Below, one piece after another: positions 13,536-24,531 of a DNA stretch of 64,000 nt. The first letter of the stretch is position 1. The number at the start of each line of letters is the position of its first letter. The notes below the pieces were generated by a model that saw only the letters and a program-made list of their open reading frames with translations, ran no database searches and had not been told where the DNA came from. The DNA is from Carallia brachiata (taxonomy: Eukaryota > Streptophyta > Magnoliopsida > Malpighiales > Rhizophoraceae), in assembly GCA_021464245.1 (NCBI GenBank), contig JADCRB010000017.1:345427-409426 (forward strand), given 5' to 3'. Made by a program: the position numbers and the translations under genes.

Positions 13536-13939
13536 GTGGTGTCATCCTCCATGCCCCCATTAATTTTTAAACTAATCAATGTCACACCTTTTTTTTTTTT
13601 AATCTTTACCATAAATATATTATTGAATCAGTTCTTCCATTAACTAAGATTAGTCTTTTTCTCAAAATATTTCAAAGACAATATTCTCCACGTTAATCTT
13701 TTGTATTCAGAATTTTACTTATAAGTTACTTTAACTGAAAATTGAACTATGATTGACAAGGAAAAAAAAAATTTATCTTCGTTTATATAGTTACTAATTT
13801 TTTTAACAAGGTAACTGCTATGCTTAGTTACTATCTTTTCTTTTCTTTTTTCTTTTTTTTTTCATTTACACAAGAAAGAGGTAACACTTACCAATAATAT
13901 TAGTGATAAAAAAGAAAATAAAATGTGTTTTTTTTTTTT

Positions 13940-14123
13940 GTCTGAAATCGTCTAATGTCCAGTCCAATAGGCTGATTAATTTGGACTGACTCGAACAGGA
14001 CTTCAAAGGGTGGCAAAGGTCTCCCAGCAAGTATTTAACGCGACTGCATTCTCAGGGACTCGAACTCGAGACTTCTGGTTAAGCAGTGACGAATCTCTGC
14101 TATCCGCACCAGCGCTTGTTGGT
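13940..14123 (-). mobile_element. SINE (tRNA-derived, Au-like), minus strand
   Basis: On the minus strand the element has a tRNA-like head with a box A-like GGATAGCAGAGATTCG and a box B-like GAGTTCGAGTCCC, the internal RNA polymerase III promoter pattern of SINEs. Both sides carry the same sequence TGTGTTTTTTTTTTTT (13924-13939 and 14124-14139), which fits a target-site duplication. The element ends in an A run on its own strand. A diverged relative of the same family is at 46003-46193. Confidence 0.72.
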
Positions 14124-14421
14124 TGTGTTTTTTTTTTTTCTGTGAGTAGTAGATAAAAATCTCAAGAGCATTCCTTTCCAGTCAAGGATAATCTTTGATT
14201 GAGAGATTGCGAGCACATTTGTGCATGACAATTAAAGAAGATTCGAGAACATAAGTCAATAAGCTTCTAGAATTAGAAAAAAAAAAAAGGTCTCTTGAAG
14301 AAATTAATCAGAAATACAATAAAAGCCGTAAATTGGGAGAATTTGAGGAGTTCGGACCCCTAAAAGATTTTCTGGCCCTAAATTTCAGAACAAAATGTTA
14401 CGTGCACCAAAGAATTGAACG

Positions 14422-14434
14422 AGAGAATATGATG
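14422..14434. repeat. Left target-site duplication of the LINE
   Basis: The 13-base sequence AGAGAATATGATG is repeated exactly at 16165-16177, directly after the poly(A) of the LINE fragment. Confidence 0.9.
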
Positions 14435-16164
14435 CGGCCGTCCAGTTAAAATCTTGGAAAATGCGGCTTCTTTCGCAAGCAGGTAGAGGTGTTCTTGTCG
14501 AAGCTGTCGCCACGGCAATATCAATTTTTGGTAGGGTAAAAAATATGATGAATTTCAGATCCCATGGACCAACTGGAAGTCACTTACAAAGTCGATTGGA
14601 GATGGTGGGATGGGTTTTCGGGATTTGGCTCGCTTCAATATGGCTTTACTCGCTAAGCAAGCATGGTGGGTGATTCATGAGCTGTCTAAACTTTGGATGC
14701 AAGTGTTAAAAGGTAGGTATTTTTCCGCATCTTCTTTTCTCACAACTGGCCGTCCAAATCAAGTATCGTATAGTTGGAGGAGTTTGTTGCAAGCAAGAGA
14801 ACTCTTGCAAATGGGAGTAAGATGGATGATTGGGGATGGGCGTACAGTGCCAATTTGGGATGAACCATGGGTTCCAGACATGCCAGGGTTTATAGTGCTT
14901 TCAGAGAGACCAGCTGATACTAATTGCCATTGATGAAGGACCTCTTTAGCCAGTGGGATATCCCAAAGCTCCAGGATCTTTTTTCCACTGAAGAAGTTAA
15001 AGCCATCACCAACATCCCCCTCAGCATGGAACTAGTTCAGACTCAATGATATGGCATTTTGACACAAGAGGAAATTATACAGTTAAGTCTGGCTACCACT
15101 TGATGTTTGAGAAAAGGTTCAGTCAACAGAAGCAAAGCCGCTCTCACACTATTAGGCCGAAGACTTGGAGAGCCTTGGGACACCTAAATTGCCCCCCTAA
15201 GATCCGACAATTTGTTTGGAGAGCCATGCACAATAATTTTCCTCCACAGGAAAATTTATGTCTTAGGAAAGTCATACATACTGATAATTGCTCTTTATGT
15301 GGAATTGGGCGAGAGTCAATTGAGCACTTGCTTTTTATGTGCCCACATGCTCGTGCTACGTGGATGGGCGGTCAATCTGGATACATTCCAAGTTTACAAG
15401 GTTTCCCTTTCTTTGCAGTGTGGTGGGAGGATATTAATAATTTTTTCAAAGAAATGGAACAATTCCATATGCTTCCTCTTGTGGCTATTCACTACTGGTA
15501 GATTTGGAGAACAAGGAATGAATTCATGTTTGAACAAAAGAAAGCTGACCCGTCCCTCACTTTAAATCGTATCCGTCTAACAATTATTGAGCTCCAACTT
15601 GTGCAAAAGGAGCGGGTGGCCTCTCAGAATGTGGCACAGGATGCTAGATGGGTACCGCCGGTTAGAGACTTGTACAAGCTTAACTGTGGTATGGCTTTCG
15701 ATGCTGCTAGCTGCAAAGCTGGGACAGCGGTCGTGTGTAGAGATTTTAGAGGAAAAGTCATTGATGGACGAGTTAAGGCAATGAAGGCTAGATCTCCTTT
15801 ACAAGCTGAGGCAAATGCAGTATTGATGGCCTTACAGTTGGATTCAAAGTTTTTTCCAACACTTTCTATTGTGGAGATGGATTCAAAGTTGGTGTACTCA
15901 GTCATGTCTTGTCCAATTAATCTATGGCCCTAAGAGATAGCTCCTATTTTGCATGATATCAAGTGTCTTTTGTCACGATTTCCTCAATGTATTTTGTCGT
16001 ATATTAGCAGATAGACTAATATAGTTGCAGATTGGATTGCTAAACAGTCCAAAGGGGTTCCTGTCCCTTAGACTGGGTATCCAACCCTCCAATTGAACTC
16101 TCTTATCTGTTAAGTTCGGACAGTTATTGCTAATGATATTATGATTTTCCATTGTAAAAAAAAA
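14435..16164 (+). pseudogene. 5'-truncated L1-type LINE, ORF2 C-terminal remnant
   Basis: This 1.73-kb insertion encodes the end of a plant non-LTR retrotransposon ORF2. It starts inside the end of the reverse transcriptase region (LLSQAGRGVLVEAVATAI, from 14461). The conserved segment after that is in another frame (14610-14933, with GFRDLARFN and IWDEPWVP). A zinc-binding reverse transcriptase-associated domain follows (15046-15501, with PPKIRQFVWRA and CSLCG...ESIEHLLFMCPHA). Last is an RNase H-like domain (15526 to about 16070, with LNCGMAFD and ADWIAKQS). Frameshifts and in-frame stops (for example TAG after HYW at 15499 and TAA at 15931) show it is dead. It ends in poly(A) at 16155-16164 and is flanked by an exact 13-bp target duplication, so both ends are defined. 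Confidence 0.93.
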
Positions 16165-16177
16165 AGAGAATATGATG
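16165..16177. repeat. Right target-site duplication of the LINE
   Basis: This is an exact copy of AGAGAATATGATG found at 14422-14434, placed immediately after the LINE poly(A) tail. Confidence 0.9.
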
Positions 16178-16203
16178 TGACCTAACTTCTCTCAACTTGA
16201 ACC

Positions 16204-16365
16204 TTTTTTTTTTTGGTCCATTAGGAGGCCCATTGGGCCGTGAATTACAGAATGGGGGTAGCTCTCCCTTCCCACAAATTTCACTCCTACCTTCCCAGGA
16301 GTTGAACTCAAGACCTCTACAATAGAAATCTTGAACTCAATCCACTAGGGCGTCCCCTGAGGGAC
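16204..16365 (-). mobile_element. SINE, second family, minus strand
   Basis: On the minus strand a tRNA-like head is visible, with a box A-like CCTAGTGGATTGAG and a box B-like GAGTTCAACTCC, and the element ends in poly(A) (poly(T) at 16204-16214). The 9-base sequence ACTTGAACC flanks it on both sides (16195-16203 and 16366-16374). It sits about 25 bases beyond the LINE's right target duplication. The body differs from the SINE at 13940, so it belongs to another family. Confidence 0.7.
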
Positions 16366-16630
16366 ACTTGAACCATTTATTGTAGTTGATACATCTTTTA
16401 ATAAATGATAAGAAAACTCAAATTAATTATTAAAATTAAGTAATATGAATCAACGTTGAATCTGCACTCATTTTTTGCATCCAGATTAGATGTTACACAA
16501 GACTCGGAAGGAGAATGTCCATTTGGCCATCCGCGTGAACATCTTCCCTTATTAATTTAACCCCATTTACAAGGAGTCCTTATTTTTCAAGATTTTGTTT
16601 TCTATTTTTTTTCTCTGACAATGTCCCCTT

Positions 16631-17438
16631 TTTTTTTTAGAACAGTAGAAAAGTCGTATTTTATTAAAACTAGAATAGTCTAGTACAAATCTCAAACCCA
16701 AAGAGGCAAGGTCCACAAAAGCTATTAGTACACATGGTCCAAGCTACCAACATTAACTCATACAATTGACATAACAAGGCCCAAACGAAAGTCATAATCC
16801 ATAGAAGACAGGCCCAGCCCAAAGTCTCAAAGGACCTCGACCGATAGGTCAAACAGCGGCTCGTCTCACTTGCTCCACAGTCCCCTCTAAAGTCGGTACA
16901 AAACTAACACTGACGAAAAGCTGGTATGAGCCCACAAAGCCACAATCGGCCAAACGCCACAAAGGCTTTAACACAGCAACAAAGATTGGTGAGAACCACC
17001 ACCAAACACTCACAAAACAGCAAAAGATCAACCAGAAAGCACGGATTGAGGTTGCAACCAACATTAAGAACTCTAGTCCCAAAGAGCAAAGGTCGTCGGA
17101 GCTAAGGAACCATGACAGAGGACCCAGCCATCACCGCAATACACGGCTTGTCTATAATAGCAAAAGCAGAAAACCTCCCCTACCAATGTTCCGACCACAA
17201 GGATGGGGGGTAGAAGAGCAAAATCAGCTCGCAAACCTCAACCAGAAAAGGAAAACAGAGAAAACAAAAGCCAACACAAAGAAAAACATAAAAACAAAGA
17301 GGCACAGGGGCCTTATAGAACCCACCAAAGGGCACCAACGACCACCGGATCATCAGAGACAACGTAGAGTCGACAAGAAGGCTCTCAGTGCACGTTAGAG
17401 ATCACGGGCGCACGATAGTCTTAATTTATTCCGCTTTA
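16631..17438 (-). mobile_element. Noncoding poly(A) retroposon A
   Basis: Read on the minus strand, this 0.8-kb block has moderate GC, no long coding frame, an AATAAAA close to its end and a terminal poly(A) (poly(T) at 16631-16639). Flanks are similar (ATGTCCCC on the left, CTGTCCCTC near 17439), a weak sign of target duplication. It resembles the untranslated ends of plant LINEs more than a gene. It could instead be a processed noncoding transcript. Confidence 0.45.
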
Positions 17439-18952
17439 TCTGTCCCTCTTTTTATTACCTGATGTGATTTCTTTTAGGAGGAGGGGCTTGAGACATGGGA
17501 TGTAAATCTCATACTTATTAGCATAAATAAATATAGCATTATTTTATATTATAGACAAGACATTTTATATTTATATAACATATAAAACAGTTATTGTAAA
17601 ATATAAGTCTGTATCACATAAAATGGTAATTTGGTAGTGATTCGGTATACTTTTCTAGGTATTGACTCGAGTTCGAATACTCTCATTGTTGTTTGCTCCC
17701 AATTAGATAATGTATGCCAAGGCACAGTGTTCAGTTTTAGACTTGTTGACACCGAATTTAAGTTTAAGTTTGAGTATAGAAAAAACTTATTTGGATCCAA
17801 CAGTACTCAGATGGTGGTCCTCCTTATTTGAGAGATTAAATGAAAATATCAACAATTCAGAAATGGGTCTCGGTAAGCAAGCATTATGACTAACATACTT
17901 ACAAATACTTTTTTTTATCAAAAAAAAATAATAAGTCCACAAAATTTTGTGCTCATTAGTCGTTCTCGTGTAAGATATAGTTGTTGTATCCTCTTAAGTG
18001 GGGACAAGTGTGTAATTGGCACATTAGGGTGAGGGGCTACACACGACCTATGCACTCAAATTCTTGGCTTCCCCAAGCCTTTGTTGAAGGAGCGATTCAA
18101 ATCCATTCAGGCAATGGTGGTTGGAGTTGGGTGGCTCAATCGTCCCCCTCATGATTCATGTATCGGCCATGTGGTGCCTACGCAGTTGTTAATATTAATG
18201 AACGCCATATAAAAAAAGCAACAAAAAATTTGATATAACGGAGAAGAAAGAACAACTAAAGATCGAGGAGGATGTGTGACAGTGAATACTTAGCAACATA
18301 GAGAATTTCAAAATGGCTGTACATCGATCCCGTGGCAGCGAGAAAGAGAGGATAATTGTGCAAACATTGATGGCATGAATCATGATGGTGAGATAAGCAT
18401 GAATGCATGGTGCGTAATTCGCCACCTCCTAGATTAATGCATGAGTTCATATACCAATATATGATTGGAGTTGCTATTCCTCTCGCTTGCTAGTTTGTTA
18501 GCATCTGGCTCATAAGATAGCTGCTTAATTTCCTTTAGTTTTACTTTTCTTTCTACCTTATCCCCAACATCTGCGTTTGTTGTGATCTATGATGTTTAGT
18601 TTAACAGCTATATATTTACCACTTTCATGTAATATTATGTTAAAGTTCTACTATATGCTTCACAAATTCGATAAACATAGTTTAAAGCTTGCTAAACGCG
18701 TTAAGCACGATCAACCGTGAACTTAGTTTCTTAAGGGAGTTCGATAATAAACTCATTAACAATATTGTACACTTGTTTTATAAATATATATTATATATCT
18801 TCAATCAGACACTATCCTTAATTATATGGTTACTTTTTTTATTAGACGGTTTTTGTTGTTGTTTTTTAAATTATATTTCTGTTAATGTTATAAAGTTTCA
18901 TGAATAGTTTAAAGGTTCGACTCTATACAAAGAATATATATATTTTAATGAT
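17439..18952. other. Intergenic; possible decayed SINE at about 17620-17830
   Basis: No gene is visible. A stretch at about 17620-17690 on the plus strand has a box A-like TTGGTAGTGATTC and a box B-like CGAGTTCGAATAC, as in SINE heads, but no clear target duplication was found. The remainder (to 18952) is AT-rich without recognisable features. Confidence 0.35.
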
Positions 18953-19221
18953 GTGTTTGGTTTGAGAGAATTTGATGAGAAAAGAAAATGATTGAAAAAT
19001 TTTAGTCAAAAAAATATTATCATTACTGTACTATTTTTCTTATAATTTTTCTTTTTTCACAACTTTCTCATTAATTCAAATAACAAATTTGTACTTTTTC
19101 TCTCACAAATTACTATTTATTTTCTTTCTTATCATTTTTTTTTTCACAACTTTCTCATCAATCTAAATAATCTTATTTTCTCATAATTTTCCTTCTCGCC
19201 ACTTTCTAACAATCCAAACAC
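18953..19221. mobile_element. MITE-like element, TGTTTGG family, copy 1
   Basis: The ends are inverted: GTGTTTGG on the left, and CCAAACAC on the right. The interior is made of TTTTCTCA/GAGAAAA-type stretches and has no coding capacity. Related blocks, sharing motifs such as CACAAATTACTATTTATTTT, occur at 21522, about 23468, 34417 and the right edge of the window. Confidence 0.6.
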
Positions 19222-19538
19222 AGCATAGACTTATTAAGTAACGAATTTTAACTGAGTGAAATTATATTCGGTTTCACTTGGTTTGATTGTTCAACGATGG
19301 TATTGTTGTTGAATCTCATTTATAGACTTTTTTATTAAAGAGGAAAGATTATGCTTTAGATTAGGTGTCTATGTTAAGCCTTCACTATTTTTTAGTAAGT
19401 ATAATTTATTAATAATCATATATTATATAATAAGTGAAATTCACTTAATATAAAATATAAAAATAAATAAATTATATAATATTAAATTATAAATAAATTT
19501 TATTTATTTAATAAAAAATAAAATTAACCAACACTATC

Positions 19539-20405
19539 TTTTTTTTTTTATCAATAGGTAAAATCATTCATTATGTAAGGTACAAACAAGTACATAAAGA
19601 ATAGCCTAACTTAAACCCACACACTTTACATAAATAGATGAAAACGGATCATCCTATCACACAAATGAAGCCCAACACAACCTGAAACTTAATCCCTGCA
19701 ACACACCAAATAGGTCACAAAAGGTATCCAGCTCAGGCCCAAAGCCCAAGAAAAGGAGGTCTACAAGCACCTGAACCGGACCCAGAGTCTGACTTGAAAA
19801 GACCATCGTTTGGAAACTCCAAACACTCCAACACCACCAATGAAGCGGTGAACCCCCAGCAAATGAGGAAGGTGGCAACCCCTTAAAGGGCTCGACGGCA
19901 TCAGAGAACTAGCAGGAAGCTGGACGCACGCCAGATAACGCCACTACACCAAAAAAAGCGCTAACCAAAGCCATAATTGCAGAGAAACTCGAGAAGCAAG
20001 AAGCAGAAAGCTGGCAAAAGTTAATGACCCGGAGCAAAGTAGAAGGTAGCGCAAGACGAGCTGTACACAGGCTCTCTCAGCTCCAAAAAGCACCCCCTTC
20101 TCCCACTCTCACCCCGCAAAGCATAGGGTCAAAGTAGGGAAGACTGTCAAAACCCCAAAACTTTACCAAGCACTGAATCCAAGGAGATTCGAAGATGAAT
20201 AGGGACGGCGAAACACTAACACCTCAAAGGAAAGAAATCAGCACCTAACCCAGAAGGGTACTAAACTCCACGAGGGAGCACGAATGCTGACAAAGATCAA
20301 TGGCAACAAAGACAAATCAAAACTAAAAGTTATTGACGCACCATAACAAGCTCTTAGTACCAAACATCAAAGCCCACGACTGCCACTGAAAACTTTTGTC
20401 TTAGT
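19539..20405 (-). mobile_element. Noncoding poly(A) retroposon B
   Basis: This 0.87-kb block has the same layout as retroposon A: poly(T) at its left end on the plus strand, no coding frame, and higher GC than its surroundings. The flanks CCAACACTATC (19528-19538) and TCAACACTAAC (about 20405-20415) are alike and may be a degraded target duplication. I infer a retroposed transcript or LINE untranslated region read from the minus strand. Confidence 0.42.
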
Positions 20406-20415
20406 CAACACTAAC

Positions 20416-21521
20416 TAATTAAGACATTACGTCAAAACGGCTTCAAATCTTAATGCCTCTCTTTAACCAAAAAGAACGCTCAACGTGAAAGAACTAAGGC
20501 TATATCCACGGTGATGATAGCATGCAAGTGTCTCTTCGATCTATATGATCGGATTTATGGACAGGGTTTCTCGAAATAAAATAAGTGAAAGAGACAGCAT
20601 TGAAAGTCTGAAAAATCTTAGCTCTAAACCAGACAATTCATTCATTAGAATTTTATCCAATCAAATGCTTTAATTAAGGAGGAAGACGGTGCCACAACAA
20701 ATCACTGATTATTATTATTATTATTTTAATTTGACAGCGGAGTTTTTGAAACTTCACGAACAGGCTACAGTATAGGTCTCAGACCATATTTCTATTCCGT
20801 GCCGTATAATAAGTGAACTTTAATTTGAGTGAAACATTATAATTATAACGATAAGCGTATCTCTAAATAATTAATACGATTTTTTTACGCTTAACAGAAA
20901 TTGTATTTGACCATTACTCCTTTGCTCTAATTAATATATTGCTATCCTAACCTGCGGGTGAAATATTAAAATTGGTATCTGTCCATACAACAAGATGACA
21001 TGAAGCCACTGCTGCCATGAGAGGCTGGATAGTAATTCGGTGCGGGTGAAATGGTAATCCGATATATATTTTGCGTAGTTAACTTAGTTTTAATTCTAAC
21101 TCCATCACTGCTCCTTTAGTTGAAATATGTAAATGTGTCCTCACCCACGTAGACTTGAAGGATTTGGCTGAATTACATATGCAAATTTTAGATTGGGTAA
21201 TTGTTGTGGATTGTTGTGATGAAGTCTCGTTTAGATCTATCAATGTCAAATGGTGAATTATTTATATAAAAAAATTAAATAAAATCATAATAAATCACTT
21301 CAATCTCTACCTATAAGTTTAATGACTAACATCCCTTACGTTATGCACTTTTTTTTTCTTAAAAAAAACTGGAAAAAAAATTGACATGAAGCCCACGAGG
21401 ATAAGAAATCAATCCAGGAAGAGACCTTGGTTAAATGAAAGAGATGCTGCTAAGAATCTTTATAACACTCAAAAACATTTTGCGAGAGAGAAAGGGGCTC
21501 CATTTAAATACTTCTTATGGT
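20416..21521. other. Intergenic, no feature resolved
   Basis: AT-rich spacer with no exon chain, no clear repeat ends and no RNA gene that I could recognise. Confidence 0.4.
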
Positions 21522-21885
21522 GTGTTTGAAGTGGAGGGAAAAGTGAGGAAAGGAAGAGAAAAGAAAAGAAAATAGAGAGAAAATAAAATTATTTGAAGTG
21601 ATAGAGAAAGTGAAGAGAAAGAAAGTGTGGTAAAAGAAAAGTAAATAGTAATTTGTGAGAGAAAAAGTGAAGAGAAAATAAAGTTATTTGAAGTGGTAGA
21701 AAAATTAAAAGAAAAGAAAGTATGGTGAAAGAAAAAATGAATAGTAATTTGTGAGAGAAAAAATAGAGAGAAAATAAAATTATTTGGAGTAGTGTAAAAA
21801 ATGAAAAGAAAGAAATATAAAAAAAAAATATGGTAATAATTATATTTTTCTTTCTTTCACTTCTTTTCTTTTGCACAATAAACAC
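21522..21885. mobile_element. MITE-like element, TGTTTGG family, copy 2, with internal 95-bp tandem modules
   Basis: The element begins GTGTTTG and ends AAACAC in the same manner as copy 1. The inside is purine-rich on the plus strand and is built from three copies of a unit of about 95 bases, starting near 21581, 21676 and 21771, each opening with AAATAAA(A/G)TTATTTG. No coding function is expected. Confidence 0.55.
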
Positions 21886-21914
21886 GTCCTTAATTTTCAA
21901 AGAAACCCTTGTGA

Positions 21915-22390
21915 TTAATTATTAGGGTACAAGCTGGTACGATCGGACGGCCGGATATCTCCAACGAAGGGGACCCACTCAGACAAGGACGCCAACTGCA
22001 ACACGACCCCACCTTGCCATTTGTTGTTGAGGGCCCCGTCAGCTGGGCCCACGTTGGAAATACCGAAGACAGCTCCAGTCGCCAAGCCCCAGGATCCGAA
22101 AACGATCTGACGTAGCCGCTGGAGGACGTAAGTAGGGTCGACGCTTTTCCCATCAGTGAAAATGGGGCCCCCCACTCCAGTGGAGTACCACGATGATTGA
22201 GCTTTTGTGTGGGGCCCAACAATCAATTATGAGTATTTTTTGGTTGTGCAGCGGTAGACAAGCTGTTCTGAAGCTTGTCTACAATACGGGGCCCAGCAAG
22301 CTGTAGTATTACGACTCTTGTGGAAAATAAGTGGGCCCATTTTATGTGCAGGCATTTTCAGGCCCAGCTTGGGTTATAGAGGTTCTTCGC
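21915..22390. other. GC-rich island with overlapping open frames and a perfect hairpin
   Basis: This block is much richer in GC than its surroundings. Two overlapping minus-strand frames stay open for 103 and 110 codons (21915-22226 and 21890-22222). I recognise neither product, and open frames are common by chance in such GC-rich DNA. Several GGGCCC or GGCCCA motifs occur (about 22037, 22201, 22290, 22333 and 22360). An 11-bp perfect inverted repeat with a 7-base loop (GTAGACAAGCT ... AGCTTGTCTAC) spans 22254-22282. It could be a promoter with TCP-type site II motifs, part of a transposon, or a gene remnant; none is proven. Confidence 0.35.
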
Positions 22391-23200
22391 TTATCGTTTA
22401 CCAGCTCGGCCATTGGATCCACTCTTTTTTTTTTCTTTTGTTTTTCTTTTACTCAATTGGAAGGCAAGGCTTGATGTAAGGGATAAATTACTGTATTTTT
22501 TTGCTTTGAGTCGCGAAATAGTCCCTTTGCAAAACATAAAGTTAAAAATGATTACATCCAACTCTTGCCCAAACCTCACTAATGTTGCGGCATCAGAGGC
22601 CCATCTGTTTTTTCAATCAATAACTGGCTTTGGCACAAGGGTCACACGCATCCATCCCACTTGAACGGTAACTGCAAACAACTACAGGCGAATGTTTCTA
22701 TTCAAAAACCAAAACTCAAGCTTAGGGACTTGTGGGGGGATTAAATTTCCAACATAGACCGTGAGAAGGTAGAGCAGAGTTGAGTCAAAACTCAAAAGGT
22801 TTGGTGTGGTTATGAAATGACTTGCGCATCAGATGATGAGAGCATCTACAAGAGCACTTTTTGTGCATGGGCTCAAGGGGAAGTTTCCCCTTACCCCATT
22901 GACAGTCTCTAGGCCTAGAATTTCCTTTTATTAAGGATCCGGCTTAATTAAAAATAGTAAAAAGTGTGTCTTTTCTTAGAAGATTTAAAATTTAAATTCT
23001 AATCTCCTCTCTCACATATTCTCCTTTTTAATAATAAATTACTATCTTTATTATAAACAAAAAAAAAAAAAATTTCTTTCCAATTTTATAAATTTCTATC
23101 AGCCCAAATCCCAAAGAGATTGTCAACTTACGTGTCCTTTGGTTTTCTTTCTTAACAAAAGTTGGCAGACCCATCAGAAAAGAAATAGGAAAAATATTTA
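22391..23200. other. Intergenic, no feature resolved
   Basis: No gene or clear repeat boundary is visible in this stretch. Confidence 0.4.
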
Positions 23201-23409
23201 TGGGCATATAATTTTTTTTTATTATTTTCATATGTAATTTTTTTTTACAACAACACACGTGTTTTGTGCAATCATAATAATAAAAAGTGATACAAAAAGT
23301 ATTACTATTTTTTTGTTGCACATTTTTTTGTTTATAGTTGCACAAAAAATGCTCGCAGTTGTACAAAAAAAGATACGTATGAACGTAATAAGAAAAAATT
23401 ATATGCCCA
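23201..23409. mobile_element. MITE, family B copy 1
   Basis: The terminal inverted repeats are clear: TGGGCATATAATTTTTTT on the left and its near-complement ending ATATGCCCA on the right. TA lies on each side, as expected for Tc1/mariner-type target sites. The core contains AAAAGTGATACAAAAAGTAT, which also occurs in the copy at 60808-61010. Confidence 0.72.
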
Positions 23410-23467
23410 TATAATAGAACCCAAAGAAATAATACCCTATGGGCATTTTTTTTTGTACCATTATGCC

Positions 23468-23690
23468 ATACTTAGATATTTTCTAAAAGAATGAAAAAAA
23501 AAAATTTTATTTATTTTCTATTAATTCAAACAATTATATTTTACTTTTTTTTCTCACAAATTACTATTTATTTTCTTTCTCACAACTTTCTAATCCTTAA
23601 TTTTTATCAATTATAATATTATTATTACTATATTTTTTTTTATTTACTTTCTATTTAATTTCTCACCATCCAAAAATACGACAAGGGGGT
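23468..23690. mobile_element. MITE-like element, TGTTTGG family, diverged copy 3
   Basis: This AT-rich block shares internal motifs (CACAAATTACTATTTATTTT, TTATCAATTATAATATTATT) with the copy at 34417-34652. Its left end is degraded, so the boundaries are approximate. Confidence 0.4.
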
Positions 23691-24531
23691 CCTAATACAG
23701 GGGCAGGCCCAACTTGTACATTGGAAATGTCATAGCAAAGACTGTTTGAAAGCAGGCATAATCATGATTAATGCCATTAATACGGGAATTCTACAAAATC
23801 CTATTTCCATAACTAGGCCCAGATCCAGAAGGAGATATACATGTGACTCAAGACAGGTTTAGCTTCCAAGCAAAACCGTCCTTTGCTGACAAAAGCTGAG
23901 CCCATTTACACGTCCCAAGACCAAGGGTGCATGAAGGTCGCTTGAGGGTCGGCCAACCGTCCTTTGCATTGTTTTGTTTAGGCTGAGGGTCGACTGCACT
24001 TGTAACATAATATAGTGCATGCATAACCGAATCGATCAGAAGCAAAAAGCAAGCTAGATGTGGAATTTCAAAGTACTCGGTTCCTATAACAAGTGCATCT
24101 TACTCTGCAGAGAAGGAAGCAGGACAGTGCATTACCTCCCTGCGTGCACAGAAACTGTTTTGGTCACAGGCACACCATACTCAAACAGGAGGAAATCCAA
24201 ATACAACATTTGACTGCATAAAGCTAACAAAGAAACCTATCGATTACAAAAGTAGTTGATGCGTTTCCGTCAGGCAAACACATCCATCTATCTATACTTC
24301 CTAACTGTAAACTCAGTCCAAGCATTCCCCTCAGTAAGAATATGTGGGGGACTCACGAATCAACTCTAGCCAAATATATTTATCATCTCAATGAGGCTCC
24401 TTTTAACATGAAAGTACAAAGACTTCTAGTTCTGGAGGCTAAATGTCATTTGCCTTTTTCTTCTCCCTATGAATCAGAGATGTAGAACCCACTTACAACG
24501 TGCAACTATTGTGTACCTCAGTCGCTGGTAG
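23691..24531. other. Spacer and probable 3' UTR of the cornichon gene
   Basis: No coding exon is visible. The part next to 24531 should be the 3' UTR of the minus-strand cornichon gene. The polyadenylation site was not located. Confidence 0.4.

Noticed and set aside
22310..22319. TAGTATTAC-like nonanucleotide reminiscent of single-stranded DNA virus origins
   Set aside because: There is no proper stem around it and no replication protein gene nearby, so it is taken as chance.
22254..22319. Helitron 3' end (hairpin followed by CTRR)
   Set aside because: The hairpin is there, but no CTRR end lies at the expected short distance and no 5' TC end was found.
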